Shown here piece after piece: positions 8,437 to 17,180 of a DNA stretch of 35,589 nt. The stretch covers positions 1-35,589 of the forward strand of contig NZ_QLLR01000044.1 of the NCBI RefSeq assembly GCF_003259615.1. The letters run 5' to 3'. This stretch comes from Pedobacter cryoconitis. GTDB lineage: Bacteria > Bacteroidota > Bacteroidia > Sphingobacteriales > Sphingobacteriaceae. Positions within the stretch are counted from its first letter, which is position 1. Each line of letters starts with the position of its first letter. The notes beneath the pieces are model-generated. The model searched no databases, was not told the origin of the DNA, and saw only the letters and a program-made list of their open reading frames with translations. The position numbers and the translations under genes are program-made.

Positions 8437-8688
8437 GAAGGTGTGTTTAAAATTTATGCAAAGAGAGCGCTTGAAATCTGAAGGAAATCTGTGTTGTGTA
8501 ACTGATGGAAAATCAGTAACGTAATGGTAATGCTGAGTTAATATTGCGATGACAATCCTTGTTATTTTCGCTGGTTTTCGGGGTACTTGATTTTCGGCTT
8601 TTTAAAACTGGATCTATTTATTTTGGTGTTGAACTACAAATTGTATTCAGAATTCGATGGTAACTATGTGGCATCTATAATTATATAT

Positions 8689-11085
8689 ATGCAGAAACTT
8701 TACGTATTCAGTTTTCTATTATTTTTTTCTCTCCCTTTGATGGTTTGTGCACAGCGCAGTGGCTCTGTTTCTGGTACGGTCACAGCGCTTAAATCCAAAA
8801 TGCCTTTGGAATTTGTAAATGTTGTTTTGAGAAGTCAATCCGATCAAAGTGTAAAAGGGCATGAAGTGACCAGTGCTAAAGGTGGATATACTTTCAAAGC
8901 AGTTCCTGAAGGGCATTATTATATTCAGGCCAGTTATATTGGATATGAGACCAGCAAAACGCCTGTTTTTTCTGTAAGTGGTGAGGCTGTTCAACAGCAT
9001 TTGATTCTTGATGATAGCAAGCGTACACTTCAGCAAATAAATATCAAATCCAGGAGGGCAGTTTTGATCAATTCAATTGATAAAAAGGTTTACAATGTGG
9101 ATCAGGATATTATGGCCAAATCAGGTTCAGCCAGTGAAGTTCTTCAAAATGTTCCTTTGGTACAAGTAGACATTGATGGAAATGTAAGCTTGAGAAATTC
9201 GGCAGTCACTATTTTGATCAATGGAAAGGTATCTCCTTTAATGGGAAAGAATGCGGCGGCAGTTTTGCAGCAATTGCCTGCAAATAGTATTGAAAAGATA
9301 GAAGTAATCACTAATCCTTCAGCAAAATATAAACCTGACGGCACTGGGGGAATTATCAATATCGTCTTAAAAAAAGATGTTAAACGTGGTTTGAATGGTA
9401 CGGTGACTGGAAATGTAGGCAACAGGGAGCGTTATAATGCGGGTACTTCTTTAAATTATAATACAGGTATGCTTAATTTATTTGGTTCTTATAGTGTTAA
9501 ACAGGACGACCGGGTAAGAACAACCACAAATCAGCGATTGCAGACGGATCAGGTTACGCATTTGGCCAGTACGTACCAGGATGATTTGGTGGCCAAAACA
9601 AGACCTTTTTCGCAGATCGCCAATCTTGGGTTTGACTATACGATTGATCCAAAGAATAATTTTGGTTTATCAGGTAATTTTTACCTGCGGGATTTACATA
9701 AGAACGATTTAACGCATAAATTAGTGACCAGCAGTTCTGCTGCGGATGATCAGGATTACAACAGGATCAGGGAAAATTTTGAACAGGAAAAGTCAACCAG
9801 TGGTGCATTTTATTTTGAACATGGATTTCAAAAGGAGGATCATAAGATCCGTTTAGAGGTTAACGTTGCATATTCACCCGAAACAGAAGATAATCAGTAT
9901 ACGAATGTTTACAGTAAACCTGCAATAGCTGATCAGCAGGATCGTACCTTGATTTTACAAACTGCGGATACCAGGCAGGTGACTTTAGCTTATGAGAACC
10001 CGCTATCTGCACAAATTAAGCTCGAGGCAGGCTATGATGGACAATTTAACCGGCATGATCTTGATTTTTCTGGTGAAGCATTTAACGCGGTTCTTCAGTC
10101 TTTTGTTCCGGATATTCAAAAGACTAATCATTTTATATACAATGAAAATGTACAGGCTGTTTATGGAACTTATACACAGGGGTTTCAGAAAATGACACTT
10201 ATGGCAGGATTGAGGGGAGAGTATAGCGCAGTTAATTCTCATTTGATTACCACGGGGGTATCTATTCCAAATCATTATTTTAAAGTATATCCGACTTTGC
10301 ATCTGAGCTATAAATTACAGGACAATAAAGAGTTGCAATTGAATTATAGCCGCAGGATAAGAAGGCCTGAAGCAGATGAATTGAATCCTTTTGCTGAGTA
10401 CGCGGACCCGACCAATATCAGGGTGGGTAATCCGTATCTTTTACCAGAGCTTATCAATTCTGTAGAAGCAGGTTATCATTGGAAGAAAAACGGGATCAGT
10501 TTAATGCCAGGAATTTATTACCGGTATACAATGAACAGGTTTACTTCGATTACAGCGGCTTTAAATGATTCTGTATTAGTGACGCGTCAGCAGAATCTGG
10601 CTAATGACAAGGCATTTGGTGCAGATGTAGTGGTTGGTGTAAATTTACAGGATAAGCTGGTTCTCAATTTTATACCTAACATTTTTTATAACAAGATTGA
10701 TGCGACTAACCTGGGGTATGGAAATAAGAAGTCTACAATTACCTGGAGTGCAAATTTAAATGCAAGTTATAGTTTGGGGACTTTGACTGCATTGCAGCTC
10801 AATTCTACGTATAAATCTGCAAGATTAACACCTCAGGGAAAATTTTTGCCATCTTTTGTAATGAATCTGGGGGCTAAAAGAGAGGTGCTGCATAAAAAGG
10901 GGAGTATTTATGTAACGGTTTCAGATGTGTTTAAGACACAGCGGCAAGAAGCTGATTTACAAGGCCCTTATTTAATTCAGCATGTTAAAACCACTAGCAA
11001 TTCTAGAATCTTCTATTTAGGATTTAGCTATAGTTTTGGCGTCGTTAAGAAGAAGAAAGAGTTACAGTTTGATAATGGAGGGTAG
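8689..11085 (+). CDS. Outer-membrane beta-barrel receptor (TonB-receptor-like)
   Basis: The protein (798 residues from this ATG) has a signal peptide (MQKLYVFSFLLFFSLPLMVCAQ), a carboxypeptidase-regulatory-like domain (about 25-115) and a plug domain (about 135-230: ASEVLQNVPLVQVDIDGN, ITNPSAKYKPDGTGGIINIV). A long barrel of the Bacteroidota outer-membrane beta-barrel family follows, with the final strand FYLGFSYSFG and a short charged tail. The open frame reaches back to a TTG at 8587, but those 34 residues would bury the signal peptide, so I chose 8689. It is divergent from the TonB receptor operon. About 180 bases separate it from rhaT and I see no terminator after it. Such proteins are usually orphan receptors with unknown ligands, and a link to rhamnose is not shown. 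Confidence 0.88.
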   Translation: MQKLYVFSFLLFFSLPLMVCAQRSGSVSGTVTALKSKMPLEFVNVVLRSQSDQSVKGHEVTSAKGGYTFKAVPEGHYYIQASYIGYETSKTPVFSVSGEAVQQHLILDDSKRTLQQINIKSRRAVLINSIDKKVYNVDQDIMAKSGSASEVLQNVPLVQVDIDGNVSLRNSAVTILINGKVSPLMGKNAAAVLQQLPANSIEKIEVITNPSAKYKPDGTGGIINIVLKKDVKRGLNGTVTGNVGNRERYNAGTSLNYNTGMLNLFGSYSVKQDDRVRTTTNQRLQTDQVTHLASTYQDDLVAKTRPFSQIANLGFDYTIDPKNNFGLSGNFYLRDLHKNDLTHKLVTSSSAADDQDYNRIRENFEQEKSTSGAFYFEHGFQKEDHKIRLEVNVAYSPETEDNQYTNVYSKPAIADQQDRTLILQTADTRQVTLAYENPLSAQIKLEAGYDGQFNRHDLDFSGEAFNAVLQSFVPDIQKTNHFIYNENVQAVYGTYTQGFQKMTLMAGLRGEYSAVNSHLITTGVSIPNHYFKVYPTLHLSYKLQDNKELQLNYSRRIRRPEADELNPFAEYADPTNIRVGNPYLLPELINSVEAGYHWKKNGISLMPGIYYRYTMNRFTSITAALNDSVLVTRQQNLANDKAFGADVVVGVNLQDKLVLNFIPNIFYNKIDATNLGYGNKKSTITWSANLNASYSLGTLTALQLNSTYKSARLTPQGKFLPSFVMNLGAKREVLHKKGSIYVTVSDVFKTQRQEADLQGPYLIQHVKTTSNSRIFYLGFSYSFGVVKKKKELQFDNGG

Positions 11086-11126
11086 TCTGGGTTGATCCGG
11101 TAAATTATATAGGAGGTTAATTAGTC

Positions 11127-11167
11127 TTGTACAATAAAAATTGGTTTGTTATCCATATAATAACGAA
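11127..11167 (+). promoter_or_regulatory. Candidate operator region upstream of rhaT
   Basis: Two dyads lie 100-140 bases before the rhaT start. TTGTACAA (11127-11134) is a perfect 8-bp palindrome. TTTGTTAT (11145-11152) and ATAACGAA (11160-11167) form a 7-of-8 inverted repeat with a 7-base spacer. Operators of GntR/LacI-type regulators such as AraR contain a TTGTACGTACAA core, so the first is a reasonable candidate for the regulator at 29256. Neither dyad recurs visibly upstream of susC, so assignment is weak. Confidence 0.25.
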
Positions 11168-11266
11168 TTTAATACATTATTGTAAGGTAGAGCAGGACAG
11201 TTAATAACAGTTAGCTGATTTTAAAGCGGTATTATCGCTTATTATTCTAACCAGATATATAAATTT

Positions 11267-12343
11267 ATGCAGATCATCTTTGGAGTTATATTCCATTTTA
11301 TCGGGGGCTTCGCCTCTGGCAGCTTTTACATCCCCTATAAAAAAGTTAAGGGTTGGGCCTGGGAGAGCTATTGGATCGTTGGCGGGATCTTTTCCTGGCT
11401 GATTGTACCACCTCTGGCAGCTTATCTAACGATTCCGGATTTCGCTGAAATTATCAAACATACGAGTGCTGCAATTATAGGACTGACTTATTTCTTTGGC
11501 GTACTCTGGGGAATAGGAGGGCTGACCTTCGGCCTTGGTGTGCGGTATCTGGGGGTATCTCTAGGCAGTTCTATCATCCTGGGGATGAGCTCGGTATTTG
11601 GTGCATTAATGCCCTCGGTTTATTATGACTTTTATCCTAAAGCAGGCAAAGATACTTTTACCGAAATTATAACAAGTCCATGGGGGCAACTGGTCATTGT
11701 AGGTCTGATAGTTTGTATAGTAGGTATTATCATTTGCGGGAAAGCCGGGATGATGAAAGAGAAAGATCTTGCTGGTCAGAAACAGACTAAAGAAAGTGCG
11801 GAATTTAAAATAGGACTGGGCCTGACAGTCGCTGTGATTTCAGGAATACTGAGTTCTTGTTTCGCCTTTGGTATTGACGCAGGGAAAGATATGGCCCATG
11901 AGGCTAATAACTTATGGAAAGCGCTGCATCCGGGACAAGGGGAGTTTCTTTTCCAAAATAATGTAACCTACATCGTGATTTTATGGGGCGGCTTAACCAC
12001 TAATTTTATCTGGTGTATGCTGCTGAACGCCAAAAATAAAACCTTCAGTGATTATACAAATAAAGAAACTCCGTTGCTAAAAAACTATATTTTTTCTGCA
12101 CTCGCAGGGATCACCTGGTTTTTACAATTCTTCTTTTACGGAATGGGAGAAAGTAAATTAGGCAATGGCGCAAGTTCATGGATTTTACATATGGCCTTTA
12201 TTATCCTGGTCGCCAATGTCTGGGGATTGGTACTGAATGAATGGAAAGCTGTATCGCAGAAAACATTCAGGACCGTGCTGGCTGGGATTGTCTTTATTAT
12301 CGCTTCTATCCTGATTGTGGGGTATGGAAATTCAATTAAATAG
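11267..12343 (+). CDS. rhaT: L-rhamnose/proton symporter RhaT
   Basis: The 358-residue inner-membrane protein has about ten hydrophobic helices and follows E. coli RhaT closely in the signature stretches: an N-terminal IFHFIGGFASGSFYIPYKKV with WAWESYW after it, WGIGGLTFGLGVRYLG for helix 3, and WFLQFFFYGMGESKLG near the C end. It imports L-rhamnose with a proton from the periplasm, downstream of the rhamnosidases. It is the first gene of the catabolic operon, 43 bases before the aldolase/dehydrogenase gene. The 181-base region in front holds the likely promoter and operators. The start is the first ATG; its upstream region is AT-rich without a ribosome site, as is usual in this phylum. Confidence 0.95.
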   Translation: MQIIFGVIFHFIGGFASGSFYIPYKKVKGWAWESYWIVGGIFSWLIVPPLAAYLTIPDFAEIIKHTSAAIIGLTYFFGVLWGIGGLTFGLGVRYLGVSLGSSIILGMSSVFGALMPSVYYDFYPKAGKDTFTEIITSPWGQLVIVGLIVCIVGIIICGKAGMMKEKDLAGQKQTKESAEFKIGLGLTVAVISGILSSCFAFGIDAGKDMAHEANNLWKALHPGQGEFLFQNNVTYIVILWGGLTTNFIWCMLLNAKNKTFSDYTNKETPLLKNYIFSALAGITWFLQFFFYGMGESKLGNGASSWILHMAFIILVANVWGLVLNEWKAVSQKTFRTVLAGIVFIIASILIVGYGNSIK

Positions 12344-12382
12344 TAACAAAAAATATTCTAAACAGTAAACAAAAATATTCTA
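12342..12382 (+). repeat. Direct repeat between rhaT and the aldolase gene
   Basis: Two 19-base copies (12342-12360 and 12364-12382) agree at 17 of 19 positions, with a core of AAAAATATTCTA and a period of 22 bases. The first copy overlaps the rhaT stop codon and the second ends 4 bases before the next ATG. The period is about two helical turns. It may be a replication-slippage duplication, a paired protein site, or an A-rich translation enhancer. Confidence 0.6.
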
Positions 12383-12386
12383 TACT

Positions 12387-14507
12387 ATGTTCGACGAAAG
12401 AAACCGTTTTAAACGCGTAAGTTATTTATGGGATGAAACAGAAGCTGCTAAATTAGCAACAGATGAGGTGGCTTTATTACTTTACCGTTCAAATTTATTA
12501 GGAGCAGATTTACGCCTCACAAATTATGGTGGCGGAAATACCTCCTGTAAAGCAAATGCAATTGATCCGCTAACTGGTGAAACGACCGAGATCATGTGGA
12601 TCAAAGGTTCGGGCGGAGATATTGGGACGTTAAAACGCAACGGGCTGGCTGCTTTATATGTAGAACGGCTCAGGGCTTTAAAAAATATCTATAAAGGTCT
12701 GGATCAGGAAGATGAAATGGTAGAACTGTTTAACCATTGTATTTATGACCTGAACTCTAAAGCGCCTTCGATAGATACACCTTTACACGGGTTTCTCCCT
12801 TTTAAACATATTGATCATTTGCACCCGGATGCGGCAATTGCAATCGCGGCAGCGAAGGATGGAAAGCAGATTACGCACGATTTATTTAAAGGGAAAATTG
12901 GTTGGGTAGACTGGCAGAAACCAGGATTTGATCTGGGGCTGCAGTTAAAGCAATGTCTGGATGAAAACCCTGGGATCCGCGGGATCATGCTCGGCTCTCA
13001 TGGATTATTTACCTGGGGAGATACCGCTTATGAGAGTTATCTCAATACGCTGGAAGTCGTTGAAATTTGTGCGGCCTATCTGGAAGAGAATTATGGTAAA
13101 AAAGGGCCAGTATTCGGTGGTCAGAAAATCACTGCTCCAGAGCGGTCGGTAAGGGAAAAGCAGGCCGCATTGTTATCGCCTGTCTTACGTGGTTTTTGTT
13201 CTGCTGAGCGCCATATGATCGGACATTTCACCGATGATGCAAGAGTACTGGAATTTATCAATTCGAATGATCTGGGAAGACTTGCTCCACTGGGCACAAG
13301 CTGTCCGGACCACTTTTTACGCACCAAGATCAGCCCGCTGGTTTTAACTTTGGATGCGGAAGAAGATCTTTCAGATACAGAGCGTCTTAAAACTCTGCTT
13401 GCCCCGGTTTTTGTAACTTACCGGGAAATGTATGCGGAGTATTATCAAACATATAAACATGATAACAGCCCGGCGATGCGTGACGCGAACCCGGTTATTA
13501 TTCTTTATCCGGGAGTTGGGTTATTCTCTTTTTCAAAAGATAAACAGACTGCTCGTGTGGCGGCAGAGTTTTATATCAATGCAATCAACGTCATGAAGGG
13601 TGCAGAAGCAATTTCTTCCTATACTTCATTGCCTAGGCAGGAAGCTTTTAATATCGAATACTGGTTGCTGGAAGAGGCGAAATTGCAGCGGATGCCTAAG
13701 CCAAAAGCGCTAACGGGTAAAATTGCGCTGGTTACTGGCAGCGCGGGAGGAATTGGTAAAGCGATTTCCAGGAAGTTTATAGAAGAAGGAGCTGTGGTAA
13801 TTATCAATGATAATGACAACAGCCGTTTGGAACAAGCGGCTCAGGAATTTGATCAGTTATATGGCAAAGATGCTTATACAACTGTCTTGCTCGATGTGAC
13901 CCGGAACGAAGCTATTCAGGAAGCATTTGATACAGCTGCGCTTGCTTTTGGCGGGGTAGATATTGTCGTCAATTGTGCGGGCTTATCTATTTCAAAACCA
14001 ATTGAGGAACATACAGATAAAGATTGGGATTTGTTATATGATGTACTAGTGAAAGGGCAGTTTAAGATCACACAAACAGCTGTAATAATGATGCGTAAGC
14101 AAGCAATAGGAGGTGATATTTTGAATATTGTCAGCAAAAATGCGTTAGTTTCAGGGCCTAATAATGCAGGATATGGATCGGCTAAAGCTGCACAACTTCA
14201 CCTGAGCAGATTAAATGCTGCGGAATTAGGAAAAGACCAGATCAGGGTGAATGTGGTTAACCCGGATGCCGTAATTTCAGATAGTAAAATATGGGAAGGG
14301 GACTGGGCTGCGGGCCGTGCAAAAGCTTATGGGGTCAAGGTAGAAGAATTACCTGCTTTTTATGCGAAAAGAACACTGCTTGATAAAATTATCCTTCCAG
14401 AGGATATTGCAAATGCCTGTTTAGTTTTTGTAGGTGGACTTTTAAATAAATCTACCGGGAATGTATTAAATGTAGATGGTGGCGTGGCTATGGCTTTCGT
14501 CAGATAA
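12387..14507 (+). CDS. rhaEW: Bifunctional L-rhamnulose-1-phosphate aldolase / short-chain dehydrogenase
   Basis: The 706-residue fusion covers the last two steps of rhamnose breakdown. The N-terminal class II aldolase domain (about 20-400) has conserved motifs NYGGGNTSCK, HGFLPFKHIDHLHP (metal-type histidines) and SHGLFTWG (H205). It should split rhamnulose-1-phosphate into DHAP and L-lactaldehyde. The C-terminal SDR domain (about 440-706) has the NAD-binding motif TGSAGGIG (450-457), NCAG, and the catalytic YGSAK (Y596, K600). In this architecture, known as RhaEW, it oxidises L-lactaldehyde to lactate. The length matches the family. It lies between rhaT and the isomerase gene, with a 10-base gap to the latter. 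The cytosolic role is well supported by context. Confidence 0.93.
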   Translation: MFDERNRFKRVSYLWDETEAAKLATDEVALLLYRSNLLGADLRLTNYGGGNTSCKANAIDPLTGETTEIMWIKGSGGDIGTLKRNGLAALYVERLRALKNIYKGLDQEDEMVELFNHCIYDLNSKAPSIDTPLHGFLPFKHIDHLHPDAAIAIAAAKDGKQITHDLFKGKIGWVDWQKPGFDLGLQLKQCLDENPGIRGIMLGSHGLFTWGDTAYESYLNTLEVVEICAAYLEENYGKKGPVFGGQKITAPERSVREKQAALLSPVLRGFCSAERHMIGHFTDDARVLEFINSNDLGRLAPLGTSCPDHFLRTKISPLVLTLDAEEDLSDTERLKTLLAPVFVTYREMYAEYYQTYKHDNSPAMRDANPVIILYPGVGLFSFSKDKQTARVAAEFYINAINVMKGAEAISSYTSLPRQEAFNIEYWLLEEAKLQRMPKPKALTGKIALVTGSAGGIGKAISRKFIEEGAVVIINDNDNSRLEQAAQEFDQLYGKDAYTTVLLDVTRNEAIQEAFDTAALAFGGVDIVVNCAGLSISKPIEEHTDKDWDLLYDVLVKGQFKITQTAVIMMRKQAIGGDILNIVSKNALVSGPNNAGYGSAKAAQLHLSRLNAAELGKDQIRVNVVNPDAVISDSKIWEGDWAAGRAKAYGVKVEELPAFYAKRTLLDKIILPEDIANACLVFVGGLLNKSTGNVLNVDGGVAMAFVR

Positions 14508-14517
14508 ATTCAAGAAC

Positions 14518-15792
14518 ATGGAAATAGAAAAATATCAGATAGACGCGCACAACCAGGAACTGGAAAATGAGCACCAACGGAGATTCGATTTTGCAGCAGC
14601 AGAGCATCCGCAGGTTGAAAGTATAATTTCTAAATTAATTCAGTTCCAGATCGGGATCCCAAGCTGGGCACTGGGTACTGGCGGAACACGTTTCGGCCGC
14701 TTTTCTGGTGGCGGGGAGCCACGCAGTCTGGAAGAGAAAATAGAGGATATTGGGTTGATCCATCGACTAAACCAATCGAGCGGGGCAGTGTCGCTGCATA
14801 TCCCATGGGATAAAACTGATGACTATGAAGGGGTTAAGAAATTAGCGCATCATCACGGACTTCGTTTTGATGCCATGAATTCTAATACTTTTCAAGATCA
14901 GCCGGGCCAGGCACATAGTTATAAATTCGGTTCTTTGCAGCATGTCAATAAAGCGGTACGCAAACAGGCAATTGCCCATAATATTGAAGTAATCCGCCAG
15001 GGGGCAGCCTTTGGATCAGATGCGTTAACGGTTTGGCTGGCTGATGGTTCTTGTTTCCCCGGACAGCTGAACTTCAGAAAAGCTTTTCAGAACACCTTGG
15101 AAAGTCTGGAGGAGATTTATGCGGCTTTACCCGAAAAATGGAAGCTATTTGTAGAGTATAAAGCTTTTGAGCCTAATTTTTATTCAACTACAGTTGGAGA
15201 TTGGGGGCAGTCTTTGTTATTCGCCAATAAATTAGGGCCTAAAGCTTACACGCTTGTTGATTTAGGCCATCATTTGCCGAATGCAAACATTGAGCAGATC
15301 GTCTCACTTTTACTGATGGAAGGCAAATTGGGTGGTTTTCACTTTAACGATTCTAAATATGGAGACGATGATTTAACGGCCGGAAGTATGAAACCTTATC
15401 AGTTGTTTCTTATTTTTAATGAATTGATAGAAGGTATGGACGCAAAAGGTATAGATCACGCTACTGGTTTAGGCTGGATGATCGATGCTTCGCACAATGT
15501 GAAAGATCCCTTAGAAGATTTGCTGCAATCTGTGGAAGCAATTATGCTCGCCTACACACAGGCATTATTGGTCGATAAAGAAGCATTGTCTATTGCACAG
15601 CATGAAAATGATACCGTGAGGTGTCAGGAGATTTTGCAACATGCTTTCCGTACAGATGCGCGGGCAATAGTACAGGAAGCAAGGTTAAGAAGTGGCGGGG
15701 CCGGGAAACCTTTGGCATTATACCGCCAGCTGAAAGTCAGAGAAAAACTGATTGCAGCAAGGGGGGCGAAAACCATAGCAACAGGTTTATAA
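14518..15792 (+). CDS. rhaI: L-rhamnose isomerase (RhaI type, TIM barrel)
   Basis: The 424-residue protein interconverts L-rhamnose and L-rhamnulose. It belongs to the RhaI group known from Pseudomonas stutzeri, not the E. coli RhaA type. All metal and catalytic residues of the P. stutzeri enzyme that I recall have counterparts at constant offset: E213, D248, H275 and D323 for the structural metal, and H251, D283 and D285 for the catalytic metal (in VDLGHHLPN and FHFNDSKYGDDD). The open frame extends to an upstream ATG at 14476 inside the aldolase gene; I chose 14518 because it lies after that stop codon and begins the family-like sequence MEIEKYQI. Its stop codon overlaps the kinase start by one base (TAATG), which suggests translational coupling. 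Confidence 0.94.
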   Translation: MEIEKYQIDAHNQELENEHQRRFDFAAAEHPQVESIISKLIQFQIGIPSWALGTGGTRFGRFSGGGEPRSLEEKIEDIGLIHRLNQSSGAVSLHIPWDKTDDYEGVKKLAHHHGLRFDAMNSNTFQDQPGQAHSYKFGSLQHVNKAVRKQAIAHNIEVIRQGAAFGSDALTVWLADGSCFPGQLNFRKAFQNTLESLEEIYAALPEKWKLFVEYKAFEPNFYSTTVGDWGQSLLFANKLGPKAYTLVDLGHHLPNANIEQIVSLLLMEGKLGGFHFNDSKYGDDDLTAGSMKPYQLFLIFNELIEGMDAKGIDHATGLGWMIDASHNVKDPLEDLLQSVEAIMLAYTQALLVDKEALSIAQHENDTVRCQEILQHAFRTDARAIVQEARLRSGGAGKPLALYRQLKVREKLIAARGAKTIATGL

Positions 15793-17180
15793 TGAGTGCA
15801 ATTCCGGTTATTGTCGTTTTTGATGTAGGAAAGACTAATAAAAAGATTTTCCTCTTCGATGAAGACTATAAAATAGTTTTTGAACGCTCGGCCCGTTTTA
15901 TAGAAATGTATGACGAGGATGGCGATTTGTGTGAAAATCTGGAGAGTTTAAGGCTTTCTGTTTTTGATTCTTTACGCGAAATATTGAAGCGCAAAGAGTT
16001 TGAGATTAAAGCGATAAACTTCTCTACTTATGGGGCCAGTTTTGTCTACATTGATGAATATGGGAAACCGCTGGCACCTTTGTATAATTATCTGAAAGCT
16101 TATCCTCAGGAACTGGAAGCTGATTTTTATAAAACTTATGGTGGCCGGGAGACGATCTCTGCGGCTACAGCATCCCCTGTTTTAGGCAGCCTTAATTCAG
16201 GGATGCAGTTATACCGGATCAAAAAAGAAAAGCCGCCTTTGTATCAGCAAATCAGGTATGCGTTACACCTTCCTCAATATCTGAGCTACCTGGTTTCTGG
16301 TGTGGAATATTCAGACTTAACGAGTATCGGTTGTCATACGCAGCTCTGGGATTTTAAGCAAAACGATTATCATGAGTGGGTTAAAAAGGAAGGGCTCGAC
16401 CAGAAATTAGCACCTGTAGTTGCAGCTGACCAGGTATTTCCTTCCGAGTTTCCTGGCAATCAGTATCAGGTGGGGATTGGTTTGCATGATAGTTCTGCAG
16501 CACTGATCCCTTATTTAATTAATTTTCATGAGCCTTTTGTGCTGATTTCTACCGGAACCTGGTGTATTACCATGAATCCATTTAATGACTCGGCACTTAC
16601 CCCGGCTGAGCTGGCACAGGATTGTCTTTGTTATTTACAGTATAAGGGGAAACCCGTCAAAGCTTCCCGGATTTTTGCAGGTTACGAGCATGAACAACAA
16701 GTGAAACGTATTGCTGCTTATTTTAAACAGAATATTGGCCGTTACCGGCATATGAAATATGAAGGCAACATTACGCAAGAGTTGTTAAAGGGGATGAGAG
16801 AAAGAAAGGAACTGGATCTTCCTTTAGGCAGGGAGTCTGCTTTTTCTACGCGTGAGCTATCTTCTTTTCCATCAGATACGGTTGCTTATCACCAGTTTAT
16901 CCTGGATCTTACTTTACAGCAAAAGGCATCTTCGAGCTTAGTGATGGACAAGGAAAAGGTGAAAAGGATTTTCGTGGATGGTGGTTTTAGCAAGAATACA
17001 ATTTATATGAATATGTTAGCGCTGTTGTTTCCTGAGCTGGAAGTTTTTGCAGCTTCTATGGCGCAGGCTACAGCGATTGGAACTGCACTGGCCATACATC
17101 AATGCTGGAACAGAAAACCAGTTCCGAATGATTTGATTGAATTAAAATATTATACAACGCATACGAACCAAGAATTATGA
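15792..17180 (+). CDS. FGGY-family carbohydrate kinase, probable L-rhamnulokinase
   Basis: The 462-residue protein has the two-domain FGGY kinase layout. The N-terminal phosphate-1 motif is VVFDVGKTNKKIFLFDED (D11, G13). NFSTYGASFVYIDEYGKPL follows, then the central GLHDSSAALIPY and ISTGTWCITMNPFN, and the C-terminal adenosine/phosphate-2 region FVDGGFSKNTIYMNML with a final AQATAIGTALA. By position between the isomerase and aldolase steps it should phosphorylate L-rhamnulose to rhamnulose-1-phosphate with ATP (inference from operon; it differs from E. coli RhaB). The long open frame begins inside the isomerase gene; I chose ATG 15792 because it forms TAATG with the isomerase stop. Its stop overlaps the GH78 start by 4 bases (ATGA). 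Confidence 0.88.
   Translation: MSAIPVIVVFDVGKTNKKIFLFDEDYKIVFERSARFIEMYDEDGDLCENLESLRLSVFDSLREILKRKEFEIKAINFSTYGASFVYIDEYGKPLAPLYNYLKAYPQELEADFYKTYGGRETISAATASPVLGSLNSGMQLYRIKKEKPPLYQQIRYALHLPQYLSYLVSGVEYSDLTSIGCHTQLWDFKQNDYHEWVKKEGLDQKLAPVVAADQVFPSEFPGNQYQVGIGLHDSSAALIPYLINFHEPFVLISTGTWCITMNPFNDSALTPAELAQDCLCYLQYKGKPVKASRIFAGYEHEQQVKRIAAYFKQNIGRYRHMKYEGNITQELLKGMRERKELDLPLGRESAFSTRELSSFPSDTVAYHQFILDLTLQQKASSSLVMDKEKVKRIFVDGGFSKNTIYMNMLALLFPELEVFAASMAQATAIGTALAIHQCWNRKPVPNDLIELKYYTTHTNQEL

Noticed and set aside
8587..8688. Upstream extension of the outer-membrane receptor from TTG 8587
   Set aside because: The 34 extra residues would precede a clear signal peptide, and the start would be a rare codon.
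11127..11134. TTGTACAA as a certain AraR-type operator
   Set aside because: A single 8-bp palindrome is expected by chance at this window length, and it is not repeated before susC. I kept it only as a weak candidate.
14476..14517. Earlier start of the isomerase inside the aldolase gene
   Set aside because: Residues read from there have no family similarity and the ATG at 14518 follows the upstream stop codon with a natural spacing.
15621..15791. Extension of the kinase frame into the isomerase gene
   Set aside because: It is a frame shadow; the FGGY nucleotide motif begins just after ATG 15792, which forms a TAATG junction.
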